Source: Fluviicola sp. (lineage in GTDB: Bacteria; Bacteroidota; Bacteroidia; Flavobacteriales_D; Crocinitomicaceae). Taken from it: 64,000 bases of DNA. Positions 54,813 to 63,449 of the stretch are shown here, in pieces. A program made the position numbers and the translations under genes. Location: assembly GCF_029266855.1 (NCBI RefSeq), contig NZ_JAQSWB010000004.1, forward strand, positions 62,001 through 126,000. The letters run 5' to 3'. Every line of letters begins with the position of its first letter. Position 1 is the stretch's first letter. The notes under the pieces were generated by a model. It did not search any database. It was not told the origin of the DNA and worked only from the letters and a program-made list of their open reading frames with translations.

Positions 54813-55133
54813 AACTCAAGTATTAAACACAACACCTCAATGACGCAAAAAAAAGTGAATCGTCTAGCAAAACCAAAATACCGTGTTCATAGGAATTAGT
54901 CTACAGAAAATGGGGGCTGGTCTTTTTACAACCACCGTTTAACCTATAAAATAGGGAAAAACCTCTTGTCAGAACCAGGACAATTGTTGTATCAATTAAT
55001 TATATGCATGAATATTCCGGCTATATAAATGAATATTCAAAAATATTATTGGACAATGAATGGTTTCGTTTCGGGTAAAATTGAAAAAAGCACGAGGAAA
55101 ATCCATCGTGCTTCTTTATATCTCTTTTTATTA
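54813..55133. other. 321-base intergenic stretch, no gene seen
   Basis: AT-rich DNA between the adhesin start and the end of serS. The only clear structure is the serS terminator near its right end (55085-55113). Confidence 0.5.
55085..55115 (-). terminator. Terminator after serS
   Basis: AAGCACGA and TCGTGCTT are inverted repeats across a ten-base loop with a T run in the minus direction, 21 bases after the serS stop. Confidence 0.8.
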
Positions 55134-56405
55134 TTAATCAATTCTTGTGAAACCGGTATACTTGTGAAGTACTTCCGGGATCTCAATTCCATCTAAGGTT
55201 TGATAATTCTCCATGATAGATGCCATGATTCGCGGAAGAGCCAAAGCAGAGCCGTTCAATGTGTGTGCAAGGTGATTCTTCTTATCACTTCCTTTGAAAC
55301 GCAGTTTCAGACGATTTGCCTGGAAGGTATCAAAACGGGAGCAAGAACTCACCTCCAACCACTTCTCCTGTGCTGCAGAAAACACTTCAAAATCATAGGT
55401 CATCGCAGATGCAAAACCTGTATCACCACCACACAACCGTAGAATACGGTAATGCAATCCTAATTTTTCAAGCAATCCCTTTACGTGATCAACCATTTCA
55501 GTTAATGCACGATCCGTATTTTTCGGGTGCTCAATACGAACAATTTCTACTTTATCAAATTGATGCAAACGGTTCAAACCACGCACATGGGCACCATAAC
55601 TTCCTGCTTCACGGCGAAAGCAAGGTGTATAACCCGTCATTTTGATGGAGAAATTCTCGTCAGGCAAGACTACATCACGGTAAATATTTGTCAGAGGAAC
55701 TTCTGCTGTAGGAATCATATATAAATCATCCACAGGCATGTAATACATCTGACCTTCTTTATCCGGAAGCTGTCCTGTACCATATGCACTCGCTTCATTT
55801 ACTACGTGAGGAACAATAAATTCTTCGTAACCGGCTTTTTCTGCTTCTTCCAAAAAGAATTGGATTAAAGCCCGTTGTAATTTAGCTCCTTTACCTCTGT
55901 AAACCGGGAAACCGGCTCCTGTGATCTTAACACCCAACTCGAAATCAATCAGATCAAATTTCTTGGTCAGTTCCCAGTGAGGAAGTGCATTATTATGCAA
56001 TACTGCCGGTTCACCAACTACTTCAACCGTTTCATTATCCTCTTCATTTTTACCTGCAACTACCAGGCTATTCGGAACGTTTGGAATCTGATACAAGAGG
56101 TTTGTAATTTCATCTTCCAGGGCATCCACCTGCACTTTCAGCTGGCTCTCTTCCAGTTTTAGATCTGCGGTTTTTGCTTTTGCAGCTTCCGCTTCTGAAG
56201 TTTTACCACTTTTGAAGAATTCACCAATTTCTTTTGCAATCTTATTCAATTCCGACGCAATAGATTCCATGGACGTTTTTGCTGCACGCCATTGCTGATC
56301 TTTTTCAATAATTGCATCAATTGTTTCCGTAACATCGATGTTGCGCTTTTTTAATGCAGTGATGATTTCATCACGCTCAGCGCGGATTTTGGTCATTTCT
56401 AACAT
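55134..56405 (-). CDS. serS: Seryl-tRNA synthetase
   Basis: Charges tRNA-Ser (and tRNA-Sec) with serine. 423 residues: an N-terminal coiled-coil arm that holds the tRNA (about 1-110, KSGKTSEAEAAKAKTADL), then the class II core with motif 2 at PCFRREAGSYGAHVRGLNRL, LHQFDKVEIV and motif 3 around TLNGSALALPRIMASIMENY. Normal length. The preceding rpmA ends in a terminator, so serS probably has its own promoter; the TACCGTTTG near 56445 is not a good consensus fit. Confidence 0.97.
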   Translation of the reverse strand: MLEMTKIRAERDEIITALKKRNIDVTETIDAIIEKDQQWRAAKTSMESIASELNKIAKEIGEFFKSGKTSEAEAAKAKTADLKLEESQLKVQVDALEDEITNLLYQIPNVPNSLVVAGKNEEDNETVEVVGEPAVLHNNALPHWELTKKFDLIDFELGVKITGAGFPVYRGKGAKLQRALIQFFLEEAEKAGYEEFIVPHVVNEASAYGTGQLPDKEGQMYYMPVDDLYMIPTAEVPLTNIYRDVVLPDENFSIKMTGYTPCFRREAGSYGAHVRGLNRLHQFDKVEIVRIEHPKNTDRALTEMVDHVKGLLEKLGLHYRILRLCGGDTGFASAMTYDFEVFSAAQEKWLEVSSCSRFDTFQANRLKLRFKGSDKKNHLAHTLNGSALALPRIMASIMENYQTLDGIEIPEVLHKYTGFTRID

Positions 56406-56462
56406 AAATAAATGGTATTTATGTCCCGAGTACCGGGATCAAACGGTAAATTAAAAAACGTA

Positions 56463-56500
56463 AAAAGGCGAATTCCGAAACTGTCGGAACTCGCCTTTCT
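56463..56500 (-). terminator. Terminator after rpmA
   Basis: AAAGGCGA-ATTCCGA and TCGGAAC-TCGCCTTT form a 15-base arm hairpin with one mismatch, 22 bases after the rpmA stop. Confidence 0.8.
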
Positions 56501-56521
56501 CAAAAATGTTATATTATTCGA

Positions 56522-56791
56522 TTAAGCTTCCGCAGTTTCAAATGGAACTACCGATACAAACGAACGATTATCTCTTTTCTTGCGGAACTCAACAGTTCCG
56601 TCAGTTAAAGCATATAATGTGTGATCTTTACCGATCCCAACATGCTCTCCCGGGTGGTGTGCAGTACCGCGTTGACGAACAATAATGTTCCCAGCGATTG
56701 CAGCTTGTCCACCGAAAATTTTCACTCCTAGACGCTTGCTATGTGATTCGCGACCGTTTTTGGAACTACCGACTCCTTTTTTATGTGCCAT
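56522..56791 (-). CDS. rpmA: Ribosomal protein L27
   Basis: 89 residues of the 50S subunit, located at the peptidyl-transferase region. The N-terminus [20 protein letters not shown] has no cleaved extension; [20 protein letters not shown] is the L27 signature. Follows rplU by 35 bases, the usual rplU-rpmA pair. Confidence 0.97.
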   Translation of the reverse strand: MAHKKGVGSSKNGRESHSKRLGVKIFGGQAAIAGNIIVRQRGTAHHPGEHVGIGKDHTLYALTDGTVEFRKKRDNRSFVSVVPFETAEA

Positions 56792-56826
56792 CTTTTCTAA
56801 TTTTTTATTCGTCTGCCGACGAAGAA

Positions 56827-57138
56827 TTACCCTTTAATATCTGTAATTGTAATTTGTGTAAAAGATTGACGGTGACCGTTTCTTTTCACATATCCTTTTC
56901 TACGTTTCTTACGGAAAATGATAACTGTATCACCTTTAACGTGATCATTCACTTGAGCAGTAACGATTGCTCCTGCGATAGCTGGGGCGCCAATATTCAC
57001 TTTTCCTCCGTTGTCAACCAATAAAACACGATCAAATTCTACTTTTGATCCTGCTTCAGCGTCTAAACGGTGTACAAAGATTTTTTGGTCTTTTTGCACT
57101 TTAAATTGCTGCCCTGCTATTTCTACTATTGCGTACAT
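56827..57138 (-). CDS. rplU: Ribosomal protein L21
   Basis: 103 residues from the ATG at 57138 ([20 protein letters not shown]), which matches the family start; the upstream in-frame codon at 57171 is not needed. The C-terminal [19 protein letters not shown] is characteristic. It binds 23S rRNA next to L20. A -7 box lies 31 bases upstream. Confidence 0.97.
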   Translation of the reverse strand: MYAIVEIAGQQFKVQKDQKIFVHRLDAEAGSKVEFDRVLLVDNGGKVNIGAPAIAGAIVTAQVNDHVKGDTVIIFRKKRRKGYVKRNGHRQSFTQITITDIKG

Positions 57139-57168
57139 AACAGATGTTTTAAAATTTAATTTGGAGGG

Positions 57169-57176
57169 CAAAGATA
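57169..57176 (-). promoter_or_regulatory. -7 box of the rplU-rpmA operon
   Basis: Reads TATCTTTG on the minus strand, an exact TAnnTTTG match, 31 bases before the rplU ATG. The -33 element is not clear. Confidence 0.5.
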
Positions 57177-57244
57177 GTAAAGTTTTTCAACAATTCATCT
57201 GTGCAATTGATTTTCTTGCTCCAAAAGAAAAAAAATATCATTTT

Positions 57245-57276
57245 GGATAAGTGTATGCTTATCCTCCCTCTACCCA
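57245..57276 (-). repeat. Dispersed hairpin repeat, family B copy 3
   Basis: On the minus strand it reads GGGTAGAGGGAGGATAAGC then ATACACTTATCC, matching copy 1 at about 25 of 31 positions. The inner GGATAAG/CTTATCC is a perfect inverted repeat. It sits between rplU and the M43 protease gene. Confidence 0.5.
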
Positions 57277-57308
57277 GGCAATTAATTTTGGAGGGCTCCA
57301 GATGCACT

Positions 57309-59384
57309 TTAATTCAATATCAAAGGTGAGGAATAAGAACCTTTCCCGCTGTTCAAGCGGACAAAATAACATCCTGGATCTAACCCTTTCAAATGAAGCT
57401 GAAACGAATGTAAACCTGTGAGATCGCTTGTTTCAAAAACAACTCTTCCCTGAGCATCCAGTAATTGTATTTCGTTCGGATTTAAACCTGCTTCCCATTT
57501 CAAAATCACAGAGCTTTCTTTCTCTGCCGGATTCGGACAGATCTCAAACATGTTTCCCGAAGCCACATCATGCAAGCCCAATTCATTCAATTTACCAATT
57601 CGTATATTATCCAAAAAGAAATTGTTCCCTCCCTTTGACTCAAAACGGAATTTTAATTGTGTGTGATCTGTGAAATTGATTGCTCCGTTTATTATTGCTG
57701 TATCACTTGCCCATTCGCTCAATGAAGCGGGAGAAAACGGAGTTGACCATAACTGACTTACCGACTTCAAGAAATTCATGCCTGAGTAACTCTTCTTAAC
57801 CTGCCAGGTTGATCCACAGTCATTCGAGATAAAGATCCGGAACAAGTCTGCATCACTTGCCGTTTTTTGCGCATAGGCCCAGTCAAATGCAACTGCCAAA
57901 CTTGAAAATCCGGATAAATCCAGGGGGTCAGAAAAGAATTCGTACACCTGGTTTGAACCTCCTTCAAAATTATTAATCCGGATCGCCTGATTACTTTGAA
58001 AGCCTGGGTTGGTAATTTCCCAATTATACATTTGTCCCACATCTCTCACATGCCACCTGTTTGAAAATCCGGACAGATTATCTTCGAATCCTTCTGTAAT
58101 TCCATGAGCTGATCCCTGAGCAGGAAGTACGGTGATATAATCTGTCAATGTGAGCTCTAATGTATCCGTTCCATTACTGACCTTGATCGTTACATCAAAA
58201 GTTCCCGGCTGGTTATAGGACACAATCGCCGTATCATTCGTAACAGAACCCATTACAACTCCTGCTTCAAAACTCCACAACCTGCTGACCACACCATGTG
58301 ATGAAACATCCCTGAACAAAACCGAATCTCCCTGGCAAACAACCCGTTTATCGGATTCAAATTTCGCTTCACAGAGCTGATTCGTCAAACCATCTGTTCC
58401 GGTGGCAGCAAGATTCGCCGGAGTCCATAAGTTGTTTCTTTGTGCAACCGGGGAATTTAGGGCAGCATGCATTCTTACTTTTTGTCCTTCCGTAAACATC
58501 AATGCACAATAGGCATAATCCATGTAATTCTGAACATTATCCAAACTGCTGCAGGAAGTTGCATTCAGGTTACAGGAAGACCAGCCAATTGTGTTTGGTG
58601 TATCCATTACCTCATCATCATATGCGCAATTGCCGGCATTTCCAACCGGTAAATAATAGAAATCAGGAACGTTATTTCCGCCCCAAATATGATACAGGTT
58701 CAGATAGTGACCAATTTCGTGTGAAAGAACTGTTCTCCGGAAGTAATCAGAGGTTCCGATCGTTCCGACATAATCATGCCGGATCACAATTCCGTCCCAT
58801 TCCGGAATCGTATCTGCGGCCGGTGGCATTAAAGCATGACCGGCTAATCCGGCGGCATCAAAACACACGTAGATATTCAGATATTTTTCAGGTGGCCAAT
58901 GGATTAGGCTTTTTACCTGGTGATCACCGGGATAAGTCAGTGGAGACACTGTTCTTGTAATCCCGGAAGTACAATTTCCATCGGGATCGATCTGAGCCAG
59001 GCGAATTTCGATTTGTGCGTCTGCTGCTATGAATTGAAAAGCGGAGACAATTTGATTGGTGTCCGGATTCAATTTCCGATACTGTAAATTCACTTGTTCA
59101 ACCGCATCATAAATTTGCGAATCATTGATGTTTTCCGGACCATTGTTATGAATAATGTGAAACACTACCGGAATAATATAAGCAGCACCTGATTTCACGG
59201 GATTATCCTGGAATTGTTTGGTGAATGATTCCAGCTTCTTTTTGGAGCGCAAAAATGCCTGTTTGTATTCCGGATGTTCCTGAAACAGTTTTTGTTCCAT
59301 TTCGTCACTTCCGCAATGGAGTATTTCCTGTGCATATGCATTCGATAGAACGAAGGCCGCAACAAACAAAAGAATTCCTTTCAT
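57309..59384 (-). CDS. Secreted M43 (pappalysin-like) zinc metalloprotease with T9SS sorting domain
   Basis: 691 residues, signal peptide MKGILLFVAAFVLSNAYAQ. The catalytic domain has the extended zinc motif HEIGHYLNLYH (H222, E223, H226, H232) and a Met-turn around NVQNYMDYAYCALMF, with paired cysteines nearby. A PKD domain (about 350-420, PGTFDVTIKVSNGTDTLEL) and a carbohydrate/MAM-like beta domain (about 430-600) follow. The C-terminal ~75 residues (FEICPNPAEKESSVILKWEA, GCYFVRLNSG) are a type A T9SS sorting domain. It is exported and likely cuts extracellular protein; the target is unknown. A -7 box TATCTTTG lies at 59410-59417. Confidence 0.92.
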   Translation of the reverse strand: MKGILLFVAAFVLSNAYAQEILHCGSDEMEQKLFQEHPEYKQAFLRSKKKLESFTKQFQDNPVKSGAAYIIPVVFHIIHNNGPENINDSQIYDAVEQVNLQYRKLNPDTNQIVSAFQFIAADAQIEIRLAQIDPDGNCTSGITRTVSPLTYPGDHQVKSLIHWPPEKYLNIYVCFDAAGLAGHALMPPAADTIPEWDGIVIRHDYVGTIGTSDYFRRTVLSHEIGHYLNLYHIWGGNNVPDFYYLPVGNAGNCAYDDEVMDTPNTIGWSSCNLNATSCSSLDNVQNYMDYAYCALMFTEGQKVRMHAALNSPVAQRNNLWTPANLAATGTDGLTNQLCEAKFESDKRVVCQGDSVLFRDVSSHGVVSRLWSFEAGVVMGSVTNDTAIVSYNQPGTFDVTIKVSNGTDTLELTLTDYITVLPAQGSAHGITEGFEDNLSGFSNRWHVRDVGQMYNWEITNPGFQSNQAIRINNFEGGSNQVYEFFSDPLDLSGFSSLAVAFDWAYAQKTASDADLFRIFISNDCGSTWQVKKSYSGMNFLKSVSQLWSTPFSPASLSEWASDTAIINGAINFTDHTQLKFRFESKGGNNFFLDNIRIGKLNELGLHDVASGNMFEICPNPAEKESSVILKWEAGLNPNEIQLLDAQGRVVFETSDLTGLHSFQLHLKGLDPGCYFVRLNSGKGSYSSPLILN

Positions 59385-59409
59385 GATTGTTATCTAGTAG
59401 TAAGTTGAC

Positions 59410-59417
59410 CAAAGATA
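59410..59417 (-). promoter_or_regulatory. -7 box of the M43 protease gene
   Basis: Minus-strand TATCTTTG, an exact TAnnTTTG match, 26 bases upstream of the ATG. No clean -33 TTTG. Confidence 0.4.
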
Positions 59418-59431
59418 AGAAAAAGCGATAG

Positions 59432-59445
59432 TCCGCCGCGGCGGA
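59432..59445. repeat. GC-rich 14-base palindrome
   Basis: TCCGCCGCGGCGGA is its own reverse complement and is far richer in GC than its AT-rich surroundings. A second, looser inverted repeat (CAAATCA ... TGATTTG) follows at about 59450-59485. Confidence 0.5.
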
Positions 59446-59562
59446 AAGAGCAAATCATGACAAACGTTAGCGCGAAAGTGATTTGGGACACTTCAACTTA
59501 AAATCAGATACCCATTTATCATTTTAATACTGAGGAACGTATTGAGCGAATAATCCAAAAAC

Positions 59563-59593
59563 AAAAAACCCTGACGATAATCATCAGGGTTTC
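59563..59593 (-). terminator. Terminator after the small membrane protein / bat cluster
   Basis: AAAACCCTGA and TCAGGGTTT flank a nine-base loop, 22 bases past the stop at 59615, with a T run in the minus direction. Confidence 0.75.
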
Positions 59594-59614
59594 TATTAAA
59601 ATATACTTTGCAAA

Positions 59615-59782
59615 TTACTTTGCTTCTGAATCTTCTTCTTTTTCAAACACACGTTTCGGACGCATTTGTTGGCTGATTCCCAATGAAATCCAAAAAGGAA
59701 GAACAAATCCCATTAAGAATAACAACATCCAAAATGCCATACCTCCAATCAAAAGAAACAATACGATACCGAAAACGCTCAT
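59615..59782 (-). CDS. Small membrane protein at the end of the bat cluster
   Basis: 55 residues: MSVFGIVLFLLIGGMAFWML at the N-terminus forms one long or two short hydrophobic segments, followed by SQQMRPKRVFEKEEDSEAK, a charged cytoplasmic tail. It follows batD by 88 bases on the same strand and precedes a terminator, so it is probably the last gene of the bat transcript. No named family recognised. It stands where batE is found in other Bacteroidota but is much too small to be BatE. Confidence 0.65.
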   Translation of the reverse strand: MSVFGIVLFLLIGGMAFWMLLFLMGFVLPFWISLGISQQMRPKRVFEKEEDSEAK

Positions 59783-59870
59783 GATGTACTAATTTGTGTT
59801 TTGTGGGGTAAAAGTAGTAAAAAAATCAAAAGCGGATCTTTTTGAAACAAATATTCTGACAAAAAAAGAC

Positions 59871-61643
59871 TTAAGAAGGCAATTGACGGAACAAGCTTTC
59901 GGCGTTTGTCAAAATCTCTTTTGTCTCCAAATGCTCGGCACCGAATCCATAACGGTATTGGTCGCACATCTCAATGATTTCACGCAATCCTTTGGCAATT
60001 TCCGGATTAGTATCTACTAAGCGGTCAAAAGCTTTCTCTCTAGATTGGAAATTACATTTTTCACATTGCTCAATCCGCTGGATGATTGCTTTCGGCATAA
60101 GGATTGCGAACACACTTGGATCTTCCACATGCCTTTCAGCATCTTTCCAGTAATCAATTTCTTCTGCCAGGGTTGTTTCTTTTGTCTCATTTAAAAAGAT
60201 CGGTGCTTTTGGCAGTTCGCCGACCACGGAAGCTTCTGTTTTTTCCGTTTCTTTTTTCTTGCGTTTTTTCACTGCCAGGAACACAAATAAAATTCCCAAC
60301 AAGCTTGTCGGAGCGACAATACCAACCCATAATTTCGATTTGGATGTTGATTCCTTTTTTGTTTCCTTCTTTACTGTCTGCTGAGTTTTCAAGTCCAGCA
60401 TGTCCGTATGAGTTCCGGGATCAGGGCTTGAAAGTACTATTGGATTAAAGCTTTTATCAGGAGTAACATTTACCTTGAAGGCATTTCCCCTGATCGTTAT
60501 ATATTTTTCCTTTTCCGGATCAAAATAACTGATCGATGGCGCTGTAAATGCCAGACTGTGACCTTCCAATACCTGGATATTGAACCGGTAGGTAATCATT
60601 CCCTCTGCACCACTTTCTGTAAATTCGATATCTTCTATTCGTTCCGGATCGCCATAAATAGAACAACCTTTCGGAAGTTTCAATTTCGGAGTATTGGAAT
60701 TATGAAGATTCCCGATTCCGGAAACAATCAGTTCCAGTGTGAAGACATCCCCTTCTTTCACCTCTTTAACCGGGTTTTTTTGAGTCAGCCTGTATTCACC
60801 CACCGCGCCGATGAAATCTTTCGGGGCATTGGCGGGCAGAGGTTTAATATTGATACACAATCCCGAAGAGCGTACACGCATGGTTTTTGAGAAAAGGGAA
60901 CCGTGACAACGCAAAGCCATTTCAAAAGGTTTAATGTGGCATTTGCCTGTTCCAATCGGTATGAGTAATTGTTTTCCGTATTCAAATGCCAGGGCATCTT
61001 TCCCGTTCACCCGTGTCTGTTCTACTTCCACACGCCCGTTGGGGAATGCGTGTTCCTCCATTGAAAGATCTGCTTTAAAGTCAGAGTACCCTTCAAGGTA
61101 TTCAATATTTATGTACGAGAAGACTTTCGCCTTAACTAAGATCGGCTCTCCTTCATATACACTTGTCTTTTTGCATTGAATGAAACCAAAAACCGGGTCG
61201 TTTGAATTTACTTTATTGTCTTCAACCGAAGCTTCATTGACCTTAATAGTGATCTTATTTGACCGGTAAACTTTATTTCTATAAGTTGTATAAGCGTAAA
61301 ATGAATAGGTTCCTTCTTTTTTGAAGGTTCCCGTTTGCTGCATGTAATAGTATGTTTTGATCTTTCCGCTCGGATCCATTTTCTGTTCCATCCCGTGCAT
61401 TACACCAAAATCCACTTCAAACTCAACAGGAAAATCAATTTTCATTGAACCTTCCACATTCGCGGTTACGGTAAAATTCAGGTGTTCATTGGTCCCGATT
61501 TCTTTCTTATCGGAAGTAAGTGCAACTACTGGTTTTTGAGCAATAGAAACCTGGCTCACAAACGTGAACAAAAACAATAACAATTGCCATTGATTACCAA
61601 TCCTTTCTTGCTCTTTTACCACCTGTAGTACCTTTTGAACCAT
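59871..61643 (-). CDS. batD: BatD, oxygen-tolerance protein
   Basis: 590 residues. The N-terminal half (about 25-430) is a run of Ig-like beta domains typical of BatD (VTANVEGSMKIDFPVEFEVD, GTFKKEGTYSFYAYTTYRNK, PVKEVKEGDVFTLELIVSGI), a membrane segment follows at LWVGIVAPTSLLGILFVFLA (about 445-464), and the rest is cytoplasmic and helical. The only in-frame ATG, at 61643, overlaps the batC end by 50 bases and leaves a charged 17-residue leader before the hydrophobic signal (QLLLFLFTFVSQVSIAQ), so a later non-ATG start is possible. Bat proteins are linked to stress and aerotolerance. Partner of BatA-C. Confidence 0.88.
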   Translation of the reverse strand: MVQKVLQVVKEQERIGNQWQLLLFLFTFVSQVSIAQKPVVALTSDKKEIGTNEHLNFTVTANVEGSMKIDFPVEFEVDFGVMHGMEQKMDPSGKIKTYYYMQQTGTFKKEGTYSFYAYTTYRNKVYRSNKITIKVNEASVEDNKVNSNDPVFGFIQCKKTSVYEGEPILVKAKVFSYINIEYLEGYSDFKADLSMEEHAFPNGRVEVEQTRVNGKDALAFEYGKQLLIPIGTGKCHIKPFEMALRCHGSLFSKTMRVRSSGLCINIKPLPANAPKDFIGAVGEYRLTQKNPVKEVKEGDVFTLELIVSGIGNLHNSNTPKLKLPKGCSIYGDPERIEDIEFTESGAEGMITYRFNIQVLEGHSLAFTAPSISYFDPEKEKYITIRGNAFKVNVTPDKSFNPIVLSSPDPGTHTDMLDLKTQQTVKKETKKESTSKSKLWVGIVAPTSLLGILFVFLAVKKRKKKETEKTEASVVGELPKAPIFLNETKETTLAEEIDYWKDAERHVEDPSVFAILMPKAIIQRIEQCEKCNFQSREKAFDRLVDTNPEIAKGLREIIEMCDQYRYGFGAEHLETKEILTNAESLFRQLPS

Positions 61644-62325
61644 CCAATCTTTTCTTTGTATTCAGTTCCTGCTTGCTAAACTCATCGAGTTTGCGCTCGG
61701 TTTCTTTGTCTTGTAGTTTTTTCTGTTCGCTTTTTTGTTGTTGCGACTGTTGATTTTGCTGGTTTTGATTCTGCTGTTTATCTTTTGAATTCTGTTGATT
61801 CTGATTCTGATTCTGTTGATTATTATTTTGCTGTTGATTTTGGTTGTCCTTGTTCTGTTCTTTATTCGCTTTGTCTTCTTTGTTTTGCTGTTCCTTTTTT
61901 TGCTGTTCCAATAATCTTTTTGCCTCAACTAATCGTTGTCTTGCTTTCTCATTATCCTGATCCAAGCGTAAAACATCTTTATACGCGTCGATCGCTGCCT
62001 GGAAATCCTGTTGTTTCATACGGGATTCTCCCAAACTTGTTCTGGCACTGATCTCTTTTTCTTTGTTCTGAGCATTATTTGCCTGACGTTCAAAGTTTTC
62101 TGCAGCTGTACCAAAATCATTTGCACGGTATGCAGTTTGACCAATCTCCTGTGACAAATCTACATCATTTGGCGCTAATCTTTCGGCTCTTTTATAATAC
62201 TTTAACGCTTCTTTGTAGTTTCCTTTTTTGTACAACCTCCTGGCTTCGTTGAGTGTATCTTTCCATTCCTGTCCGAAAGAGGTGAAAGTCAGAACACACG
62301 AAATGATTATTAACGTAGTTTTCAT
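61594..62325 (-). CDS. batC: BatC, TPR protein with Q/N-rich tail
   Basis: 243 residues: signal peptide (MKTTLIIISCVLTFTSFGQ), three or so TPR units (NEARRLYKKGNYKEALKYYK, AYRANDFGTAAENFERQANN, ESRMKQQDFQAAIDAYKDVL), then a low-complexity tail of about 75 residues made almost only of Q, N, K and E (about 145-220). The tail corresponds to CTG/TTG/ATT-like simple repeats in the DNA. The ATG overlaps the batB stop by four bases (ATGA), indicating coupling. Typical BatC plan; the tail is long. Confidence 0.9.
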   Translation of the reverse strand: MKTTLIIISCVLTFTSFGQEWKDTLNEARRLYKKGNYKEALKYYKRAERLAPNDVDLSQEIGQTAYRANDFGTAAENFERQANNAQNKEKEISARTSLGESRMKQQDFQAAIDAYKDVLRLDQDNEKARQRLVEAKRLLEQQKKEQQNKEDKANKEQNKDNQNQQQNNNQQNQNQNQQNSKDKQQNQNQQNQQSQQQKSEQKKLQDKETERKLDEFSKQELNTKKRLDGSKGTTGGKRARKDW

Positions 62326-63449
62326 GACTTATTCGGATTAATAATGATCGGTAAAAAGAAGTAGCAAATCATACACAATAATGCCAATATTGCAGGGATA
62401 TAAAAATAGTTTTTATCTACTTTAAATTCTATTTTCATCAGCTGCTTATTTTTCGTATTCTTATAATTCGTTGCGATATCATAGATATTGGGGAAAGGAC
62501 TATCGGAAGTTACTAAAATACTTCCGGATTCAGAAGCCATTTTAGTCAATCCTTTTTTATCAATTTTTGACACAACTGCCTGACCGTTTTCCCGTTTGTA
62601 ACCTTCCGATGGATCGTAAGGATTATTTGGAATGAGACCACCTTTGCCTGAACCCAGTCCCAGATAAGCCAGTTCGACCTGCTGCTTTTTCAGCTCTTCC
62701 AATTGTTTTCTCCAAAGCGCTTCGTGATCCTCCCCATCTGTTATTACTAAGATTGCCTTTCCGGATTCGGTATCTTTAAATTGTTCCCGGGCGACTTCCA
62801 AAGCCCTTCCGATGTTTGTCCCCTGGTCCGAGATCATGGAAGTTTCAATATCCGGAACAAACAATTTTGCCGCTCCGTAATCCATTGTAAGCGGGAGCTG
62901 TGTGTATGCATCATTGGCAAAAACCACAACTGCAATTCGTTCGCCTTTTAACTGGTTCAATAACTCTCCGATAGCTTGTTTCGCAGCCGTCAACCGGCTT
63001 ACTTCACCACCGCCCATGTCTTTGGTGTTCATAGAATTTGAGATGTCCAGGCAAATCACCAAATCAAGCACACGCTTGGAACCGTTCACTTTCCTGGATC
63101 CGGCAACGGGTTGTGCCATAGCCAAAACAATGAAGAAATAAGTGCTTCTCAATAAAAAATAATGAAGAAAAGCCTTTGCAGGCTCAAATTTCACCCACAA
63201 CATCCGTGTATGACCGTACCCGGAATATTCCTTGTATATCTTCGCTTTCCAATTCCAATGAATCCAGGATAACAATGCTAAAACCGGAATTACAATCCAC
63301 AAACCAAGCATTTCAGTGTGAAGCAGCTTAATACCCAAACGATCCAAAGGAACGAAGGCATAGGCTATTAGTACAAGCGTCCACCAAATTCCCTCCGAAA
63401 GAAGTAAAAGCTTCACCAGGCGATTATATGTGTTCGTTTCTTCAATCAT
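62322..63449 (-). CDS. batB: BatB, membrane-anchored von Willebrand factor A domain protein
   Basis: 375 residues with two N-terminal membrane segments (about 12-34 and 45-62), a third near 100-115 and one at the C-terminus. The VWA domain carries a complete MIDAS metal site: DISNS (D135, S137, S139), the Thr in DQGTNIGRAL and the Asp in VITDGEDHEAL. Works with BatA, probably in the periplasm-facing membrane. Overlaps the batA 3' end by eight bases. Confidence 0.93.
   Translation of the reverse strand: MIEETNTYNRLVKLLLLSEGIWWTLVLIAYAFVPLDRLGIKLLHTEMLGLWIVIPVLALLSWIHWNWKAKIYKEYSGYGHTRMLWVKFEPAKAFLHYFLLRSTYFFIVLAMAQPVAGSRKVNGSKRVLDLVICLDISNSMNTKDMGGGEVSRLTAAKQAIGELLNQLKGERIAVVVFANDAYTQLPLTMDYGAAKLFVPDIETSMISDQGTNIGRALEVAREQFKDTESGKAILVITDGEDHEALWRKQLEELKKQQVELAYLGLGSGKGGLIPNNPYDPSEGYKRENGQAVVSKIDKKGLTKMASESGSILVTSDSPFPNIYDIATNYKNTKNKQLMKIEFKVDKNYFYIPAILALLCMICYFFLPIIINPNKS

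Noticed and set aside
61700-61900. Possible CRISPR-like or tandem repeat array
   Set aside because: The short repeats are codons of the Q/N tail in frame; there are no spacers.
61785-62051. Plus-strand frame over the batC tail
   Set aside because: Produced by the low-complexity repeat of batC read antisense.
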